From assembly GCF_030272615.1 (NCBI RefSeq), contig NC_081413.1, positions 99,666,239 through 99,730,238 on the forward strand: a DNA stretch of 64,000 nt, given 5' to 3'. The notes under the pieces were generated by a model. It worked only from the letters and a program-made list of their open reading frames with translations, was not told the origin of the DNA and did no database searches. The DNA is from Cryptomeria japonica. Its lineage: Eukaryota > Streptophyta > Pinopsida > Cupressales > Cupressaceae. Below, in pieces: positions 23,774 to 35,710 of this stretch (position 1 is the stretch's first letter; every line of letters begins with the position of its first letter). A program made the translations under genes and the position numbers.

Positions 23774-26700
23774 ATGTCAAAGTCAGGATACAAGGAAAGG
23801 AAAGAGCTGCTGAAGACGATGGAGACTGGATTTTATCCAGAGTTTAAGATTTCATCCACATGGAAGGAGATCACTGATACCAACATGCATTTCTTGGACT
23901 TCGACCAGATGTAGCGTCGGATGTTCGGAGTCAGAGATCAGGTTCCTTCCCCAGCATATGTGAATATTATGAAGAGTGGCATTTTCCATGCCACTGGGTT
24001 TCCACAGTCCATACAGTGCAGTGAGTTGATCCTGGAGTGTGCACAATGTTACGATCCGCTCACAAGAATGATTAAGAGTCCTAAGGGCGTTGTCATCGCC
24101 TACCTTGCTGAGGATGCCATTGCTGAGGTGTTCGGAATTCCACGCGGAACAGACATGAAGGATGTGACCAAGGAGGATTATGCAGACAGATACACGAAGA
24201 AGATGGGTGTATGCAAGAATTTAATTAACAAAGAGTGGATGATTGAGCCTAGGTCTCATCATTCCAAGGCTCCCAAGACACTTATGCGCATAGATTTTAA
24301 GGAGGAATATAGTGATTTGATATTCCTACTCAACAGAGTGATGGGGATGCCGCAGGGAGCAATATTTCATGGATGGATGTTCTACTTCATTTAGGATTGT
24401 CTTAGAAGAACACTAGTGAATTGGTCCAAGATCATAAGTGACAACCTGGATTTCCAGCTGAGGAATGTAGAGCGGTCCAAGTCATTCGCTATGACTTCTT
24501 ACTTGGTATACCTGCTTGCACGGTTCGTTTCATACAGAGGATTAATATGCAAAGGTGAAGTCAGGAATGGGCAAGGACAGTACAAGAGTTATGAATGCTA
24601 CCCCCAGCTGAGTATGCACATAATTGAAGACTACAAAAGAGTGAATGATGCATTCACTATGTACATCACACGGATGCTGCAAGGCGGAATCCACAGAAGA
24701 TTGTCCAAGGAGGCAACAGAGTTAATAGAGAAATATTGATCGTGGTTAATACAGTTTCCCACTTTCACATACCTGAGGATTCCTGGGTTTCAATTTGAAC
24801 CCTACAGACTTCCTAAGCATCCTACTGACAAAATGATATTGTTGGAAGTAGTGAGACAACTTCTAGAGTTCGATGTTATCCACAGAGAGAAGCACAGGAC
24901 AGGAATGACATTCCCTGTTTCAGTTGGGAAGACGTCAGAGGTTTACCAATCCACCATAGCTGCCAGCAGTGCAGGTGAGGAGCTTGCATTCTACAGATTT
25001 GCTACCTATAAGAAGAGAGAAAGATTTGATCTAGACAAGAAGGTCGGAAGGATCAGGGGAGAGAAGTTCACTCGTAAGATTGACATAGAAGATTATTGGG
25101 CTAACCTGATGGACGTGCAAGCAGTGAAGAGAAGAATGTGGTCCAGAATGTCAATAGATTTCATGAGGAAGTGTGGACTTTTCCTCATCCCTGATCAGGT
25201 ATTGGATGATAGAGATCATACACACCCACATTATGAGAATGAAATGAAGCAGGCAATCCTATTGCCAAATTGGTTAGAGTCAGAAGAGACTGACCTGAAT
25301 GCATTGATGAGAGAGGTTTTGAATTTCTCCCGCACATGGGTGGATATACAGATGAACAAATTAGTTGACATGGGTGTTCCCTTCACTTATGAAAGGATGA
25401 AGCCGGAAGAGTCTACTTCCGAGGATGATCAGAGGATTGTCAGTGATGTCAGGATTCATGCAGACGAAGAGAGTCAAGCTCCCAAGAGAAGGAAGAACAT
25501 GCCTGGAGAAGTCAAAGCCAGAGGGAAGAAGATTGAGGAGGTGAAGAAGAAACAAAAGACTATCATCCCGCCTACCATTCCTTCACCCCCTCCTAGTGTC
25601 TCATCAATCGAAGTGATTGAAGTAACAAAACAGAATAAGGAGACTCAGTAGTGTTCCAACACAGTGATACTACCAGAGAATATCCAGGAATTTCATGCCA
25701 CAGCGACATCTGCACATCCTGAGGAGAATGATGACCAGTCGGGATCCCCTACCGTCCTTTTGGAAGTCAGTTTGGGAAGTGATGTATATGATTGGACCAG
25801 GAATAACCCTGATGATAATGATGAAGTTATTTCGGCATGGAAAGGACTTGATCACGAAATATGTCCAGATGATGGTATGGAGATGGCCGCTATTCCTGAA
25901 TGGTTGAAGAAGAGTATGGAGAAAAGCAAACAGATGATAGAGGTACAACCTATTCATGATATTGATGACTACCTAGCTAGGAGTGCTAAGAAGGAGCCCA
26001 AGAGAGCGGAGATTTTGTCGCACATAGCTAGAGATGAGACAGGAATGCGAATTGCGCAGATTGCTGTTCCTATTGCAGGTGTGACAGCAGACATTGCTAC
26101 TCCTATGGATTTCTAGATCACTTCAGTTGTCCTTGGTCGTACATCCCCAGAGCAAGAATTCCAGGAGATTGGTGACAACCTCCAGGCAATCAATGCAAGG
26201 TTAGGCAGAGCGATTGCGGAGAATGAAAGGTACAAAGAAGAAAATATTAGACTCAGAGAGTATATTGCAGGGACAAGGCGTGAGAATCCCACCCTTATTT
26301 CCCCTATTGCAGTTGACCATGGAATACATTCACACTGCGAGGTAGCGAGAGGTACACACTCGGAGGTGGAAAAGTGGATTGAGAGCACAAGAGAGCAGGT
26401 AGATGATTTCCTTACTCAGTTTGTTCAGGCATATGATAAGACAACATCACTCGTATTCAGAATCCAGTATTTGGAGGGAGTTTGGGAAGAATTCCGACCT
26501 ATCCAAGACAAGACTATTCCATGCCTCTTGGCATTGAAGAAGGTTCTTAATTCCACCTTGGTCAGCGAGAACATTGTGCACAGTGGAGACAGATGCGATT
26601 TCCATGGTTGGTATTGTGCATTAGCTTTGAAGAAATCAGCTTATGAGAACGCCCATTCGAGTTGCATGGAGATGGAAGGATTAATTCAGGACATTCAGAT

Positions 26701-27072
26701 GAAGATCCTTTCTTCGATTGAGGAATTATTGGGTGTTGATGTTAGTGATGCTAGTGGTTTACACTTAGCCGAATTAAGAGACAAGATGAAATTTATGTAT
26801 TTTTGCCAGTTGGACTCTTTGAAGAAGAGTCAGATTGATGACTTGGTCTCTTTGTTGATTCATGTTCATAATTCGTAGAAGCTCATGCCAGAATGAGAGA
26901 ACACTTTGAATGCTTGCTCGGATTCATTGGACGTGATTGATTATAGTAGGATACCTTGCCTAGCATTTCCATGGAGTAGTTAGATTCAGTATTGGCTAGA
27001 TTCTTGGAGTATGCTAGGAGAGAGAGAGATGCAAGAAGGAATCTTCTAGAAGATTCCCTATATGATGACTAG
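23774..27072 (+). pseudogene. Element A ORF: unknown roughly 1,060-residue protein, interrupted
   Basis: From ATG 23774 one frame runs to 26878 with five stops (codons 47, 207, 322, 626, 781) and no frameshift. A shift near 26873 then leads to the last segment (ARFLEYARRERDARR) ending TAG at 27070-27072. It aligns along its whole length with the B ORF: GIFHATGFPQSIQCSEL with GIIKATGFPPTV, RIDFKEEYSDLIFLLNRV with RIDFQEEYRDLITLLNRV, and PTDKMILLEVVRQL with PTDKLVLLEVTRQL. A basic, low-complexity linker (codons about 540-640) separates the conserved N-terminal part from a C-terminal helical part. No catalytic motif is recognised; a plant mobile domain-like fold is only a guess. Confidence 0.8.
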
Positions 27073-27118
27073 GTATCTTTTCATTGGGCCATATGTTGGT
27101 GGTGCCATTTTTGATGTA

Positions 27119-27217
27119 ACCCTAATTAGGGCAATTCTAGGGTTTTGTTGGCATGATCTCGGCCGTTGATCTTAGATCAATCTGGGCCATCCATTTTTGT
27201 AAGAGATTCTATATATG
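27119..27217 (+). promoter_or_regulatory. Conserved promoter-like block of element A
   Basis: AACCCTAATTAGGG, CTCGGCCGTTGATC and TCTGGGCCATCC precede TATATATG at 27210-27217. The same order occurs in element B before its TATATATA at 56054. The box lies 0.82 kb from the 3' terminus, fitting an LTR promoter that divides U3 from R-U5. Confidence 0.6.
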
Positions 27218-28035
27218 CCCCTTTGTCTCTCATTTGTAAGGGAGAGTTTTTTGTAGAATTGTTGGTATATGCTACAACTATTTGAATCCTAATCATTGTT
27301 CAATTGTTGGTGATTTTGCTCTTCAAGTGTTGTATTTGCATTCATAGTTCTCAATTCCTCCAAGTTAGATTAGAATTTAGATTAGAATTTATTTTCATGT
27401 ATGTTAGATTGAGTGAAAGATTTGTTGAATTTATTTGTGTGGAATCCTTAATCCATACCACTAGCTTCTTGCCGCTGGTAAGTGTGCCTTGTGTGGTCAA
27501 CTGGAATTTGAGTAAGCATAACTTCAACTATTATGCATCCGTTGACAAGCATCAACTTGGATGGTGTCTACGTTTGATGGTAATAGTCTGAAAATCATTA
27601 AGTATACCTCAGATGATTGCACTAAGCTTGTGTCAATACCTGATTGTGAGACCTTGCTTGGTTTGATTCCACTAAATCCATTCATCATTTCCTACATTCC
27701 TAGTTTTAGAATAGATTTCCTAAACCCCATTCTTTTCCCCCTTTTTTAGTAAGAAGTAAATCCAGAGCCTTATTGATAAATCTTAAGTTGTTAGCACACC
27801 TATTCCGCATCATTCATGATAATCCAAACATTTGCGTAAGTCCCCAAGTGAAACACAACAATTCACATCAACCACTGAACTTACCCACTCGTCAAGACCT
27901 GAAATGTAGAAACCTTGGAATCATTTTAGTTGATCTCATTCTTAGCATCTGAGGTGATTTTGTTCAAGAGAGGGTAAATTACTTTGGTAATTTATTCTGT
28001 ATAGTTATGTGCATAAAAAACACGTCAACACTTAC

Positions 28036-28783
28036 CTACTGTTGTTGCTAAGAAAAGGGGTGGAGAAAACATTGAAATGAAACCCAAGACCTAAAAGGTG
28101 ATGCACCAAACTGATTTCAAGAACTATACATTGTTTTAGACACACAACTAATGAGTGATAAGGATGGTCTATGCACAACTCGAAGGTTTTACATGCCCAT
28201 GCATCAATGCTTTGTAGGAAGGTTACGATATTCTGAGAAAGGAAGGTTATGATATTCACCATCTCAGAAGGAAAATGTAGTATTTCTTCACAACTTTTGA
28301 TTGTTAGTATCATTTACACAACATACCTGTAAAAATATATATTCCCTGCCTAAATGTGTGTTGATAATGAGACATCATATCAAAGATTTTTTCGCATATA
28401 ACAAAAGGCTACATCAATCATCTGATAACACACAATAAACAACTTCTAAGAAGGAAATGTAACTTGTCTTTTATTGATTGAAAAGGTATACAGCTGTGTA
28501 CAAGACTGATAATTCTCGCTTCTCAGTCTGAAACTGAGTTATAATGAGTTACCATACAAAATTAAACTAGAAAGAACATTGTTTCAGGTTACAATCTTTA
28601 GTCTAAACAACAAGAACTTCTATAAAACTACCATTAGGCCTCCTAATATGCTGTCTAACAGCTTGCTAAATAATAGGAACATGTGTTGAAGAAAGAAACA
28701 CAAGTGTTTACATTTGTGTTCCACAACATTTTGGGGATGGGGATGGGGGGATGGCAGGGGACACATTTTGGGGATGATAGTCT

Positions 28784-28857
<74 letters not shown>

Positions 28858-28990
28858 TCAATAACTAATAACAACAATATTAATATGTAAATAAATCATG
28901 ACAACAGTAGTATAACAGCATAATAAATTTCAAGAAAGTAGTGCAACAGAAGTCTCAAACATCAAAATACCATGGGCTTTCAATATAAAA
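28036..28990. other. Intergenic DNA, no gene recognised
   Basis: No family-like frame. It contains a G-rich patch with repeated TTTTGGGGATGGGGATG (about 28728-28775) and the microsatellite listed separately. Confidence 0.5.
28784..28855. repeat. Compound microsatellite (TA)n(GA)n
   Basis: About 13 TA units are followed by about 23 GA units. Overlapping minus-strand frames of LSLSLS and IYIYIY are artefacts of it. Confidence 0.97.
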
Positions 28991-29023
28991 GTCTCTGACA
29001 TCAAAATACAACAATTTGTGAGA

Positions 29024-30426
29024 CTAAGCCTCATTTTGGCTATCAATATCCAAAGACTCAAAACCATCTATGTCATGATCACTCTCTACCTGAATTGGAT
29101 CATCCAATGGTAGCCCGACCAATCTTGGTTGCACCTCCCCCTCGTCAATTTGCCTAACATCTTCAGGATCAACATCACAACGCACTGTTGGAGTCTATCA
29201 ATACTCAATAGTCTATTGGTCCTGAAGTCTCAAACTAGTTTTTTAGCTCGTTTTGAGGTAAGCCTATTTCTCTTATGGAGTGGACGAAGCTACAAGTGGA
29301 CCAATTCCTCTCTACAATAGAGGACCTACCAATTTGTGAGAGGAAACAGATGGCAAGTTGTTTCAACTCCGATGTGTCCTTCCCATGAAATTTCCATCAT
29401 CCAATGGGTTTTTTTTTGTGCAATAGTGGCCCTATCTGTCCTATCCTCTGGGTTGTTGAATGTAGGACCCTGAAGATTGGAAAATTGAAGCCACTTCTCT
29501 CGAAGAATGGTTGCCTCCTCAGTGCTATACATTTTACAAAGTGCTGCCATGCAAGCCCCTTCATCATTGTGTTCCACCTCTTTGTGACGATAGGCCTAAC
29601 ATGCTCCTCGTAGAATTGCAATTCAGGATCCTTGTTACGAATTGCTTGCTTCATTTGATCAAGCATTCTATCAAAAGTTTCATAGATCTCTCCAAAGGTA
29701 GGAGAGTCTATATCTGCATACCTAATTATCCCCACAACAAGTGATATGATAGAGCAAATATATCTACGAGAAACATTTAAAACTTTTAAAATTAAAAATT
29801 ACTGCATTAACACTATAAATAACGAAAGTTTCAAAGTTAAATTTTAAAATAAAAAGTAAAACAAAGTACAAACTTAAAAATAATTTCTTACCTGATATTG
29901 GACGACCAAGTGTCATTAACCAGTTTTTTTCTCACTACTTTCCCTTCTTTTGTCTTTGATTGAGCCCACTTTTTCTAGTCTCAAAAAACAACCATGGATT
30001 GTAGAGCATCCTGCACCTCCAACATCCTCTCCAACAAAATAGAATAGCTAGCATATCTAGTCTCAACTAGTTTTAGGAATTCTTTCTTTGAATAATACTG
30101 GAATAATGCAAGTGAAGTGTGATGGTTACATACAAACATTTGTATGTCTCTAGCCTTTGCCACTACTACCTTCACCCAATCTATTTTGCACCTGTCTTTC
30201 AAAGCATTATTCAAAGCATGCATACAACATGGAGTCCAACAAATATGTTGTAAGTGCTCTCAACCATCAAATGAACTAACTTACAAACACAAGTTGAATG
30301 TCTCAACCTTCACAACATTAGAAGACCCAACCTCCTCTATGGTCTTCTTCAAAATGGCAAATTGGTAATCAAGATCCTTTTAAGTTTCCTAGAACAATCA
30401 ATAGCTCTAAGAAAGTATGAACTGAC
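29024..30426 (-). pseudogene. hAT transposase, C-terminal part (after insertion)
   Basis: Continues the transposase beyond the LTR element. Minus-strand reading shows YFLRAIDCS and KKTIEEVGSSNVV. These are followed by CWTPCCMHALNNALKD, LALFQYYSKKEFLKLVETRY and YSILLERMLEVQDALQSMVV (29981-30223). After a gap of stops come RYADIDSPTFGEIYETFDRM and VKCIALRRQPFFERSGFNF (29326-29735). Last is the hAT dimerisation signature SSIVERNWSTCSFVHS near 29200-29320, and the frame ends SQNEA at the TAG 29024. Several stops and shifts make it non-functional. The TIRs of the parent transposon were not identified. Confidence 0.85.
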
Positions 30427-31085
30427 TGTTAATGTTTTAGTAACACATAAATCTGAAACAAGATACACAAAATTTATCCTGTGAAAAACCTAACCCACTC
30501 AAAAATGAACTTTATTATATCTCTGAAAATGAATACAACTGTTGATAGTTTCAGATTACTATCAATCACAATAAGATAAGATAAGTTTGATTCTCTACAA
30601 ATCAATCATGACAATGAAGTCAAATGATACATCACATATACATTCTATAAACCTTGATAAGTCTGAAAACTTTGAACACAGAACACATAAAATATTACTG
30701 ATCTGATAGACTTCATACACATTATTCTCAACTTGCTATGAGACAAAATTGGAAGCCAGCAATATGACTATCAATATGCCAAAGAAGAAGTAGGCCACCA
30801 AAATAGAAGAGCGATATACATAAAGAATTGCAAAGCAAGTGAAGAGGCTCCACGATAGAAGGGGAAGAGTCACTGACAGCCACACAAGTGAAGAGGCTCC
30901 ACGATGGAAGGGGAAGAGTCACCGAAAGCCACATAAATATTCCACCGACATTCACATAGACATCTCACCGACAACAGTCAAGGCAAAGCAAGATAGAAAA
31001 CAGTAACTGAAGCCACAAATTAAATAAGAGACAATGGAGAGGAGAATAGATATCATTTTAGATCTCTATCACAGCTATAACTTCA
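30427..31085 (-). repeat. 3' LTR of small element no. 1
   Basis: Left direct repeat. It matches 32100-32801, except for a missing stretch around the GTGAAAAACC segment and scattered substitutions. Minus-strand frames inside it (FMWLSVTLPLPSWSL) are non-coding by-products that also appear in the other LTR. Confidence 0.85.
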
Positions 31086-31199
31086 ACTCTCCCTCTTAGC
31101 AAGAGAGAGATCTTCATTTCGTCATCTCATGACAGGTACATATAGCTGCAACCAAAGAAAGTAACAGAGTCTCATCACAAATTTTATTCAATAAAATTG

Positions 31200-31595
31200 T
31201 TATCTCAGCATAACAATATTCACCATAGCTACTTCTAGAGGGTGAATCAGAAAACAGAAAATAAAGTCATAAGAGTCACATGCATGACTTCCACCATGGC
31301 TACTCCTAGAGGGTGGATCCACCATAGCTACTCTTAGAGGGTGGAAACAAGGGATTTCACTTCGAACTTCTCTCGCAGAGAAGAACTCATTAATCAATGG
31401 ATTTCACCTCGAACTTCTCTCCCAGAGAAGAACTCATTAATCAAGGGATTTCACCTCGAACTTCTCTCATAGAGAAGAACTCATTAACAAGGGATCGCAC
31501 CTCGAACTTTTTCCTCACAGAGAAGAACTCATTAACAAGGGATTGCACCTCGAACTTCTCCCTCACAGAGAAAAATGCTTTAACCAAATCTTCAT
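31200..31595. repeat. Internal minisatellite of small element no. 1
   Basis: Units of the form CCACCATAGCTACT...TAGAGGGTGG are followed by about five roughly 45-bp units CCTCGAACTTCTC...AGAGAAGAACTCATTAA. Small element no. 2 (41.8-44.2 kb) contains the same two unit types in the same order, so they identify the family. Confidence 0.8.
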
Positions 31596-32099
31596 GACGA
31601 TGTAGCTCCCTTTGAAGCTGAATTAGTCATTCTTCCTTTGAAGCTGAAATCAGTCTTCTGACCTCCTTGTCGAAGGTTACTTCTAACGATATGTCAGCTT
31701 CCCTCTGAATGCTGATTCTTCCTCTGCGAAGAAATGCAAGGAATCTTCCTTCCTTGAATGCAATCTCTGATTCGTCCTTTTATAATTTTGCTCAGCAATG
31801 GAATTTCCATTCATTTGGATTGATCACACCGAAGCACCTAGTGATGATCTGATGGCTGTGTGGCCTTTGGCCCTCACCATCACTCATCATCTGTCCACAA
31901 TATCTGCCCCGTGCATAGTTTAAGCATCATCCGAAGAATTTTCTTTAATACCATCCACAACAAAGTGATGGACCAACCACATAAATGCGACATAAATCCA
32001 CCTGTAGCATGCTAAGCTGCAGTGCCCATCCTAGGACAAAAGCACATGATCTACCTTCAAGCGGTTAGGCTCTATAGGAGGAACTTGGCTCTGATACCA

Positions 32100-32801
32100 T
32101 GTTAATGTTTTAGTAACACAAAAATCTGAAACAAGATACACATAATTTAGCCTAAGAAAACCCTCCACTTGAGGGTGAAAAACCCAACCCACTCAAAAAT
32201 GAACTTTATTATATCTCTGAAAATGAATACAACTGTTGATAGTTTTAGATACTATCAATCACAATAAGATAAGATAAGTTTGATTTTCTACAAATCAATC
32301 ATGACAATGAAGTCAAATGATACATCACATATACATTCTATAAACCTTCATATGTCTGGAAACTTTGAACATAGAACACATAAAATATTACTGATCTGAC
32401 ATACTTCATACACATTATTCTCAACTTGTTACGAGACAAAATTGGGAGCCAACAATATGACTATCAATATGCCAAAGAAGAAGTAGGCCACAAAAATAGA
32501 AGAGATATATACATATAGAATCACAAAGCAAGTGAAGAGGCTCCATGATAGAAGGGGAAGAGTCACCGACAGCCACACAAGTGAAGAGGCTCTGCGATGG
32601 AAGGGGAAAAGTCACCGACAGCCACATAAATATTCCACCGACATCCACATAAATATTCCACCGACATCCACATAGACATCTCACCGACAACAGTCAATGC
32701 GAAGCAAGATAGAAAACAATAACTGAAGCCACAAATTAAATAAGAGACGTTGGAGAGGAGAATAGATATCATTTTAGATCTCTATCGCAGCTATAACTTC
32801 A
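32100..32801 (-). repeat. 5' LTR of small element no. 1
   Basis: Right direct repeat, beginning TGTTAATG directly beside the PBS complement (32087-32099) and ending CTATAACTTCA. Confidence 0.85.
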
Positions 32802-33862
32802 ACACCAACAAGGCATGTAACAATAATATTAATGAGTGGCCGATGTCGAATATTAGTCCACCCATCCATGACAATGGAATGGCTAGTCCAAATCCATGTT
32901 TGTCTCATCTCCTCCATCAACATGTTCACTTTTGAATATTATTTGTCAAGGAGGGAGGTATGCAATCTATCTTCTCCAGGGGGAGCATAAGATAGTCCAA
33001 TGGTCAATGCATCTCTCAACATAGTTTTGAAATAAGGTGACCTTGCCAAACGAAATTGAACAGATTAGGCATAAAAAATTTGATCATTGAATCATTGTCC
33101 TTCTCACATTTTTGTATATTCATAAATCCTACCACTATATTTTTTTCACTTGTAGCTGGTGGTCTTCCTCTTCCCTCTATCACAACTCTCTCCAATTGAT
33201 ACATTGGAATAGGCATGCAAATCAGTAATGGCCGTTTCTTATTGTGAGTTGCACAAAAGATTTTGTCCTCACTCACTCTAACCAACTTTATCATTTCAAC
33301 TTGTTCCAATGTATGTCCTCACAAACTCTAACATGAAGTCCACTCTCACCCAATTGATGGTAATCAATGTTAATCAATGTTGTGAACATGACAAAGCCAA
33401 TGCCTGCTGCCCCCTGCATTTTTACCCCTGCTGGCAGTCAAATTTGTGGCAAATTGAAGCGATGGTTTCTTGGGTTGAAAGAACCTTCTGCAATTTTTGA
33501 AGAGAGGATGAAGGGCATGCAAAATGGTCTTGTGGAATAGCAACTGAGTTGGGATTTTCAGAATTAGAAGAAGGATCTATTGAAATTCTCATGACTTCAT
33601 TTTCACTTTCACCACCCTCATGATTGACACTACTATTGTTGCTCATTTTGTGGTGTTTTTTTATGGTTGAAAGTTTTGAAACCAAATCAATGAAAATATT
33701 TTTCAATTTACGAACTTACTAACATGCTAAAAATTTAGAAAACTAAAAAAAATGACATACCTTGGTTGTGGTTTCAAATTTGCAGCTAATAAGCTGTTTC
33801 AGACTTGAAGCAAAAAGGAAAATGTGACAAAATGTGTCCAATATTACCTTCGAATCTCCCAT
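32802..33862 (-). pseudogene. hAT transposase, N-terminal part
   Basis: On the minus strand, MDGWTNIRHRPLINIIVTC (encoded at about 32810-32875) is the hallmark DUF659/hAT block beginning the RNase H-like catalytic domain. The small LTR element is inserted directly after it. Upstream, PNLFNFVWQGHLISKLC (33016-33309) and a Ser/Glu-rich N-terminus MSNNSSVNHEGGESENE (33422-33706) precede it; the BED zinc finger is not cleanly readable. A further exon may start at ATG 33862 (MGDSK) and end CCAAG|GTATGT near 33760. Frameshifts around 33400 and in the DGW region break the gene. Confidence 0.75.
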
Positions 33863-35119
33863 TCTTTTCATTGCAACAGCCTTGAAGGAGCTAAACCCTG
33901 CTGAAAACCCTCACAATAAGGAGCACACACCAAACAACAAATACAAAATGAAATAAGTTTTTGCTTTCAAGTTTTTGGGGGGTATTTTAGGGGTGGAAAG
34001 TGGCGTGGGAGGGATTGTGGGACCCCCACACCACTTTAGAGCCAATCATTTTTTAAAATAAATGCTTATTTATTTATTTATTGATATGACTATATATTGT
34101 GGTTGGGGACGCTTGTCTGTCTCAACCGTCCTAAGGACGGCCAAGCGTCCCTTGGCGTTTACTTGGCATTTCCAAAATTTCCTAGGAATTGCAAATTGGG
34201 GGGATGTTCTCTAACATCCCGTGGTCTTTGAAACAATATTAGGGATGGGGATGTGGGCCCTAGGGGTGGGTACGTTGGCCCATGGAAGCTTCGTTTACAT
34301 CCATTTACCGAGTCAAACCTTCCTTGGTGTCCATCTGAGTTGTCTCCATTTTTCAGGTCCTTAGAATGCTCAAAGATGTATTTTGAATGAAATTTTTTAA
34401 CTTACTTTGATCCCTTTAATCGTTGATGCCCCTTAGAAGACTCCTAGATGCTCTCAGCTGACTTAAACAGGGTCAAATTCTCCTATATTTCTTCAATTGC
34501 CTGTACATCCTCTCAATTTGCTTTCCAGCTCATCCAACTTCCTCCTAGATGTAACAACCAAAAGTTCTAAAATGGAAAAATATATTAACTTTTACAAATT
34601 CAAGGAAAAGAAATTGATTTCATTAAGGTTCGGCTGAAATTGAAACCGTTAATAAGTAACTTAACTTTACCTAACTAACCATTTCAGTAGAAAGGAAACA
34701 TTAACTAACCTCCAACAACTTGATATCTTAAGGTAAAGAGAGAAGAGTTTAAGAGTTTATAGAGTAAAGAAATTTCCGATGAACAAATGCTTATCTCATT
34801 ACATCTAGAAGAGAGAGAGCATCATCAAGGGCTTTTTTTCCCAACCCCAAACATAAGTCCCTTGTGCCACTTCCTACTAGAAGGGCCCGACCCTTCATGA
34901 GGGTAGCAGATAGAGGATAAAACATTTGCTGTTAAGCCTCTAAAAATGGTGATTAGAATCCACACTGTCTAATCGGTCAAACACTATAGGTATCCCCTAA
35001 CTTGCATGACATTCTGGCTAGTGGTGTATCTGACTCTTGTGAACTGACAGATGCATGCTAACTGCACCACCACTTTAGTCAAGGTTTCGTAATAAGCATG
35101 TAGGAGTGCAGTCAATGTC
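33863..35119. other. Intergenic DNA, no gene recognised
   Basis: No coding match. It contains a G-rich stretch GGGATGGGGATGTGGGCCC near 34233 and an inverted word pair GGACGCTTG...CAAGCGTCC (about 34107-34150). These could belong to the lost ends of the hAT transposon, but no matching inverted terminus was found at the other side. Confidence 0.4.
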
Positions 35120-35124
35120 CACCA

Positions 35125-35613
35125 TGTTAGGGTTTCAAGCAGATCCGAAGCAAATATGAACTAACAATTATATGCAAATTTAAATACAAAAGATTAAGGA
35201 ATAAAATAGGACACAGATAATATAGAGATTTAACGTGGTTCACCCAGAATGGGTTACGCTCACCATACACAGCCGTCCAATCTTTCTTATTATCCAACAA
35301 AAACAGTATATCAACCTTACAATGCCTTAAGCATCCCAACCGCTTATAACATGCGTTTTTAGGGCAACAAACAAAGTCGGCCTTTTTAGGGTTTTATTAC
35401 AATGTCGGTTTTCATCAACAAAAACGTCCAAAAAAAATTTCTTGGGGGCTGCCACCCCCAAACCCCTGCAGCGGGCTATCGCTCACGTTCCCAAGGCCTG
35501 ACTCGACCTCGAACCCCGACGAGGATACGTGCTGAGTGTACAGTACTTTGCTGATCAGTCGCCACATATCAACAATCTCCCACTTGGAGACTGATCAGGC
35601 TCCACACCAAACA
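35125..35613 (-). repeat. 3' LTR of C2
   Basis: 489 bp. By hand count it differs from the other LTR at roughly 35-40 sites. At most CG and CNG positions where they differ, this copy carries T or A while the right copy keeps C or G. Confidence 0.93.
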
Positions 35614-35710
35614 ATCTCCCACTTGGAGACTGATACTAGACGACACCACTGTACTTGCAACATCCGTTGGATAAAACACTGGGACTTGACTGGTATAAAT
35701 TCCACAATTA

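Larger units (their letters stand above)
20860..28030 (+). mobile_element. Element A: 7.2-kb TG...CA element with one long ORF
   Basis: It begins TGTTGTGACCTTTTC and ends CACGTCAACA. It is flanked by a perfect direct repeat CTTAC (20855-20859 and 28031-28035). No second copy of the start or end sequence occurs inside, so there is no LTR pair, and no PBS, gag or pol was seen. Internal order: 5' hairpin, tandem repeats (21.47-22.11 kb), long ORF (23774-27072), conserved promoter-like block with TATATATG (27210), 3' end. Element B shares the same ends, order and size. It is most simply a solo LTR of an element with a roughly 7-kb LTR. A stand-alone element of unknown mechanism remains possible. 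Confidence 0.85.
30427..32801 (-). mobile_element. Small non-autonomous LTR element (TRIM/LARD-like) no. 1
   Basis: Two direct repeats beginning TGTTAATGTTTTAGTAACAC lie at 30427 and 32100 and end near CTATAACTTCA at 31085 and 32801 (about 659 and 702 bp; the left copy has a deletion near 30480). The plus strand just left of the right repeat reads GGCTCTGATACCA, so the minus strand has the initiator-Met PBS TGGTATCAGAGCC. The purine tract AAGAGGGAGAG on the minus strand follows the left LTR. The 1-kb interior has no gag or pol. It splits the hAT transposase right after the DGW block. No clear target duplication was found. Confidence 0.85.

Noticed and set aside
28620-28877. Minus-strand frames with LSLSLS and IYIYIY
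   Set aside because: These are direct translations of the (TA)n(GA)n microsatellite.
30422-32810. Target duplication for small element no. 1
   Set aside because: CTGAC on the left does not match ACACC or CCAAC on the right; no convincing pair was found.
28728-34280. GGGGATGGGGATG at both flanks of the hAT gene as its TIRs
   Set aside because: The words at 28.73 kb and 34.23 kb are in direct orientation, not inverted, and no 8-bp duplication flanks them.
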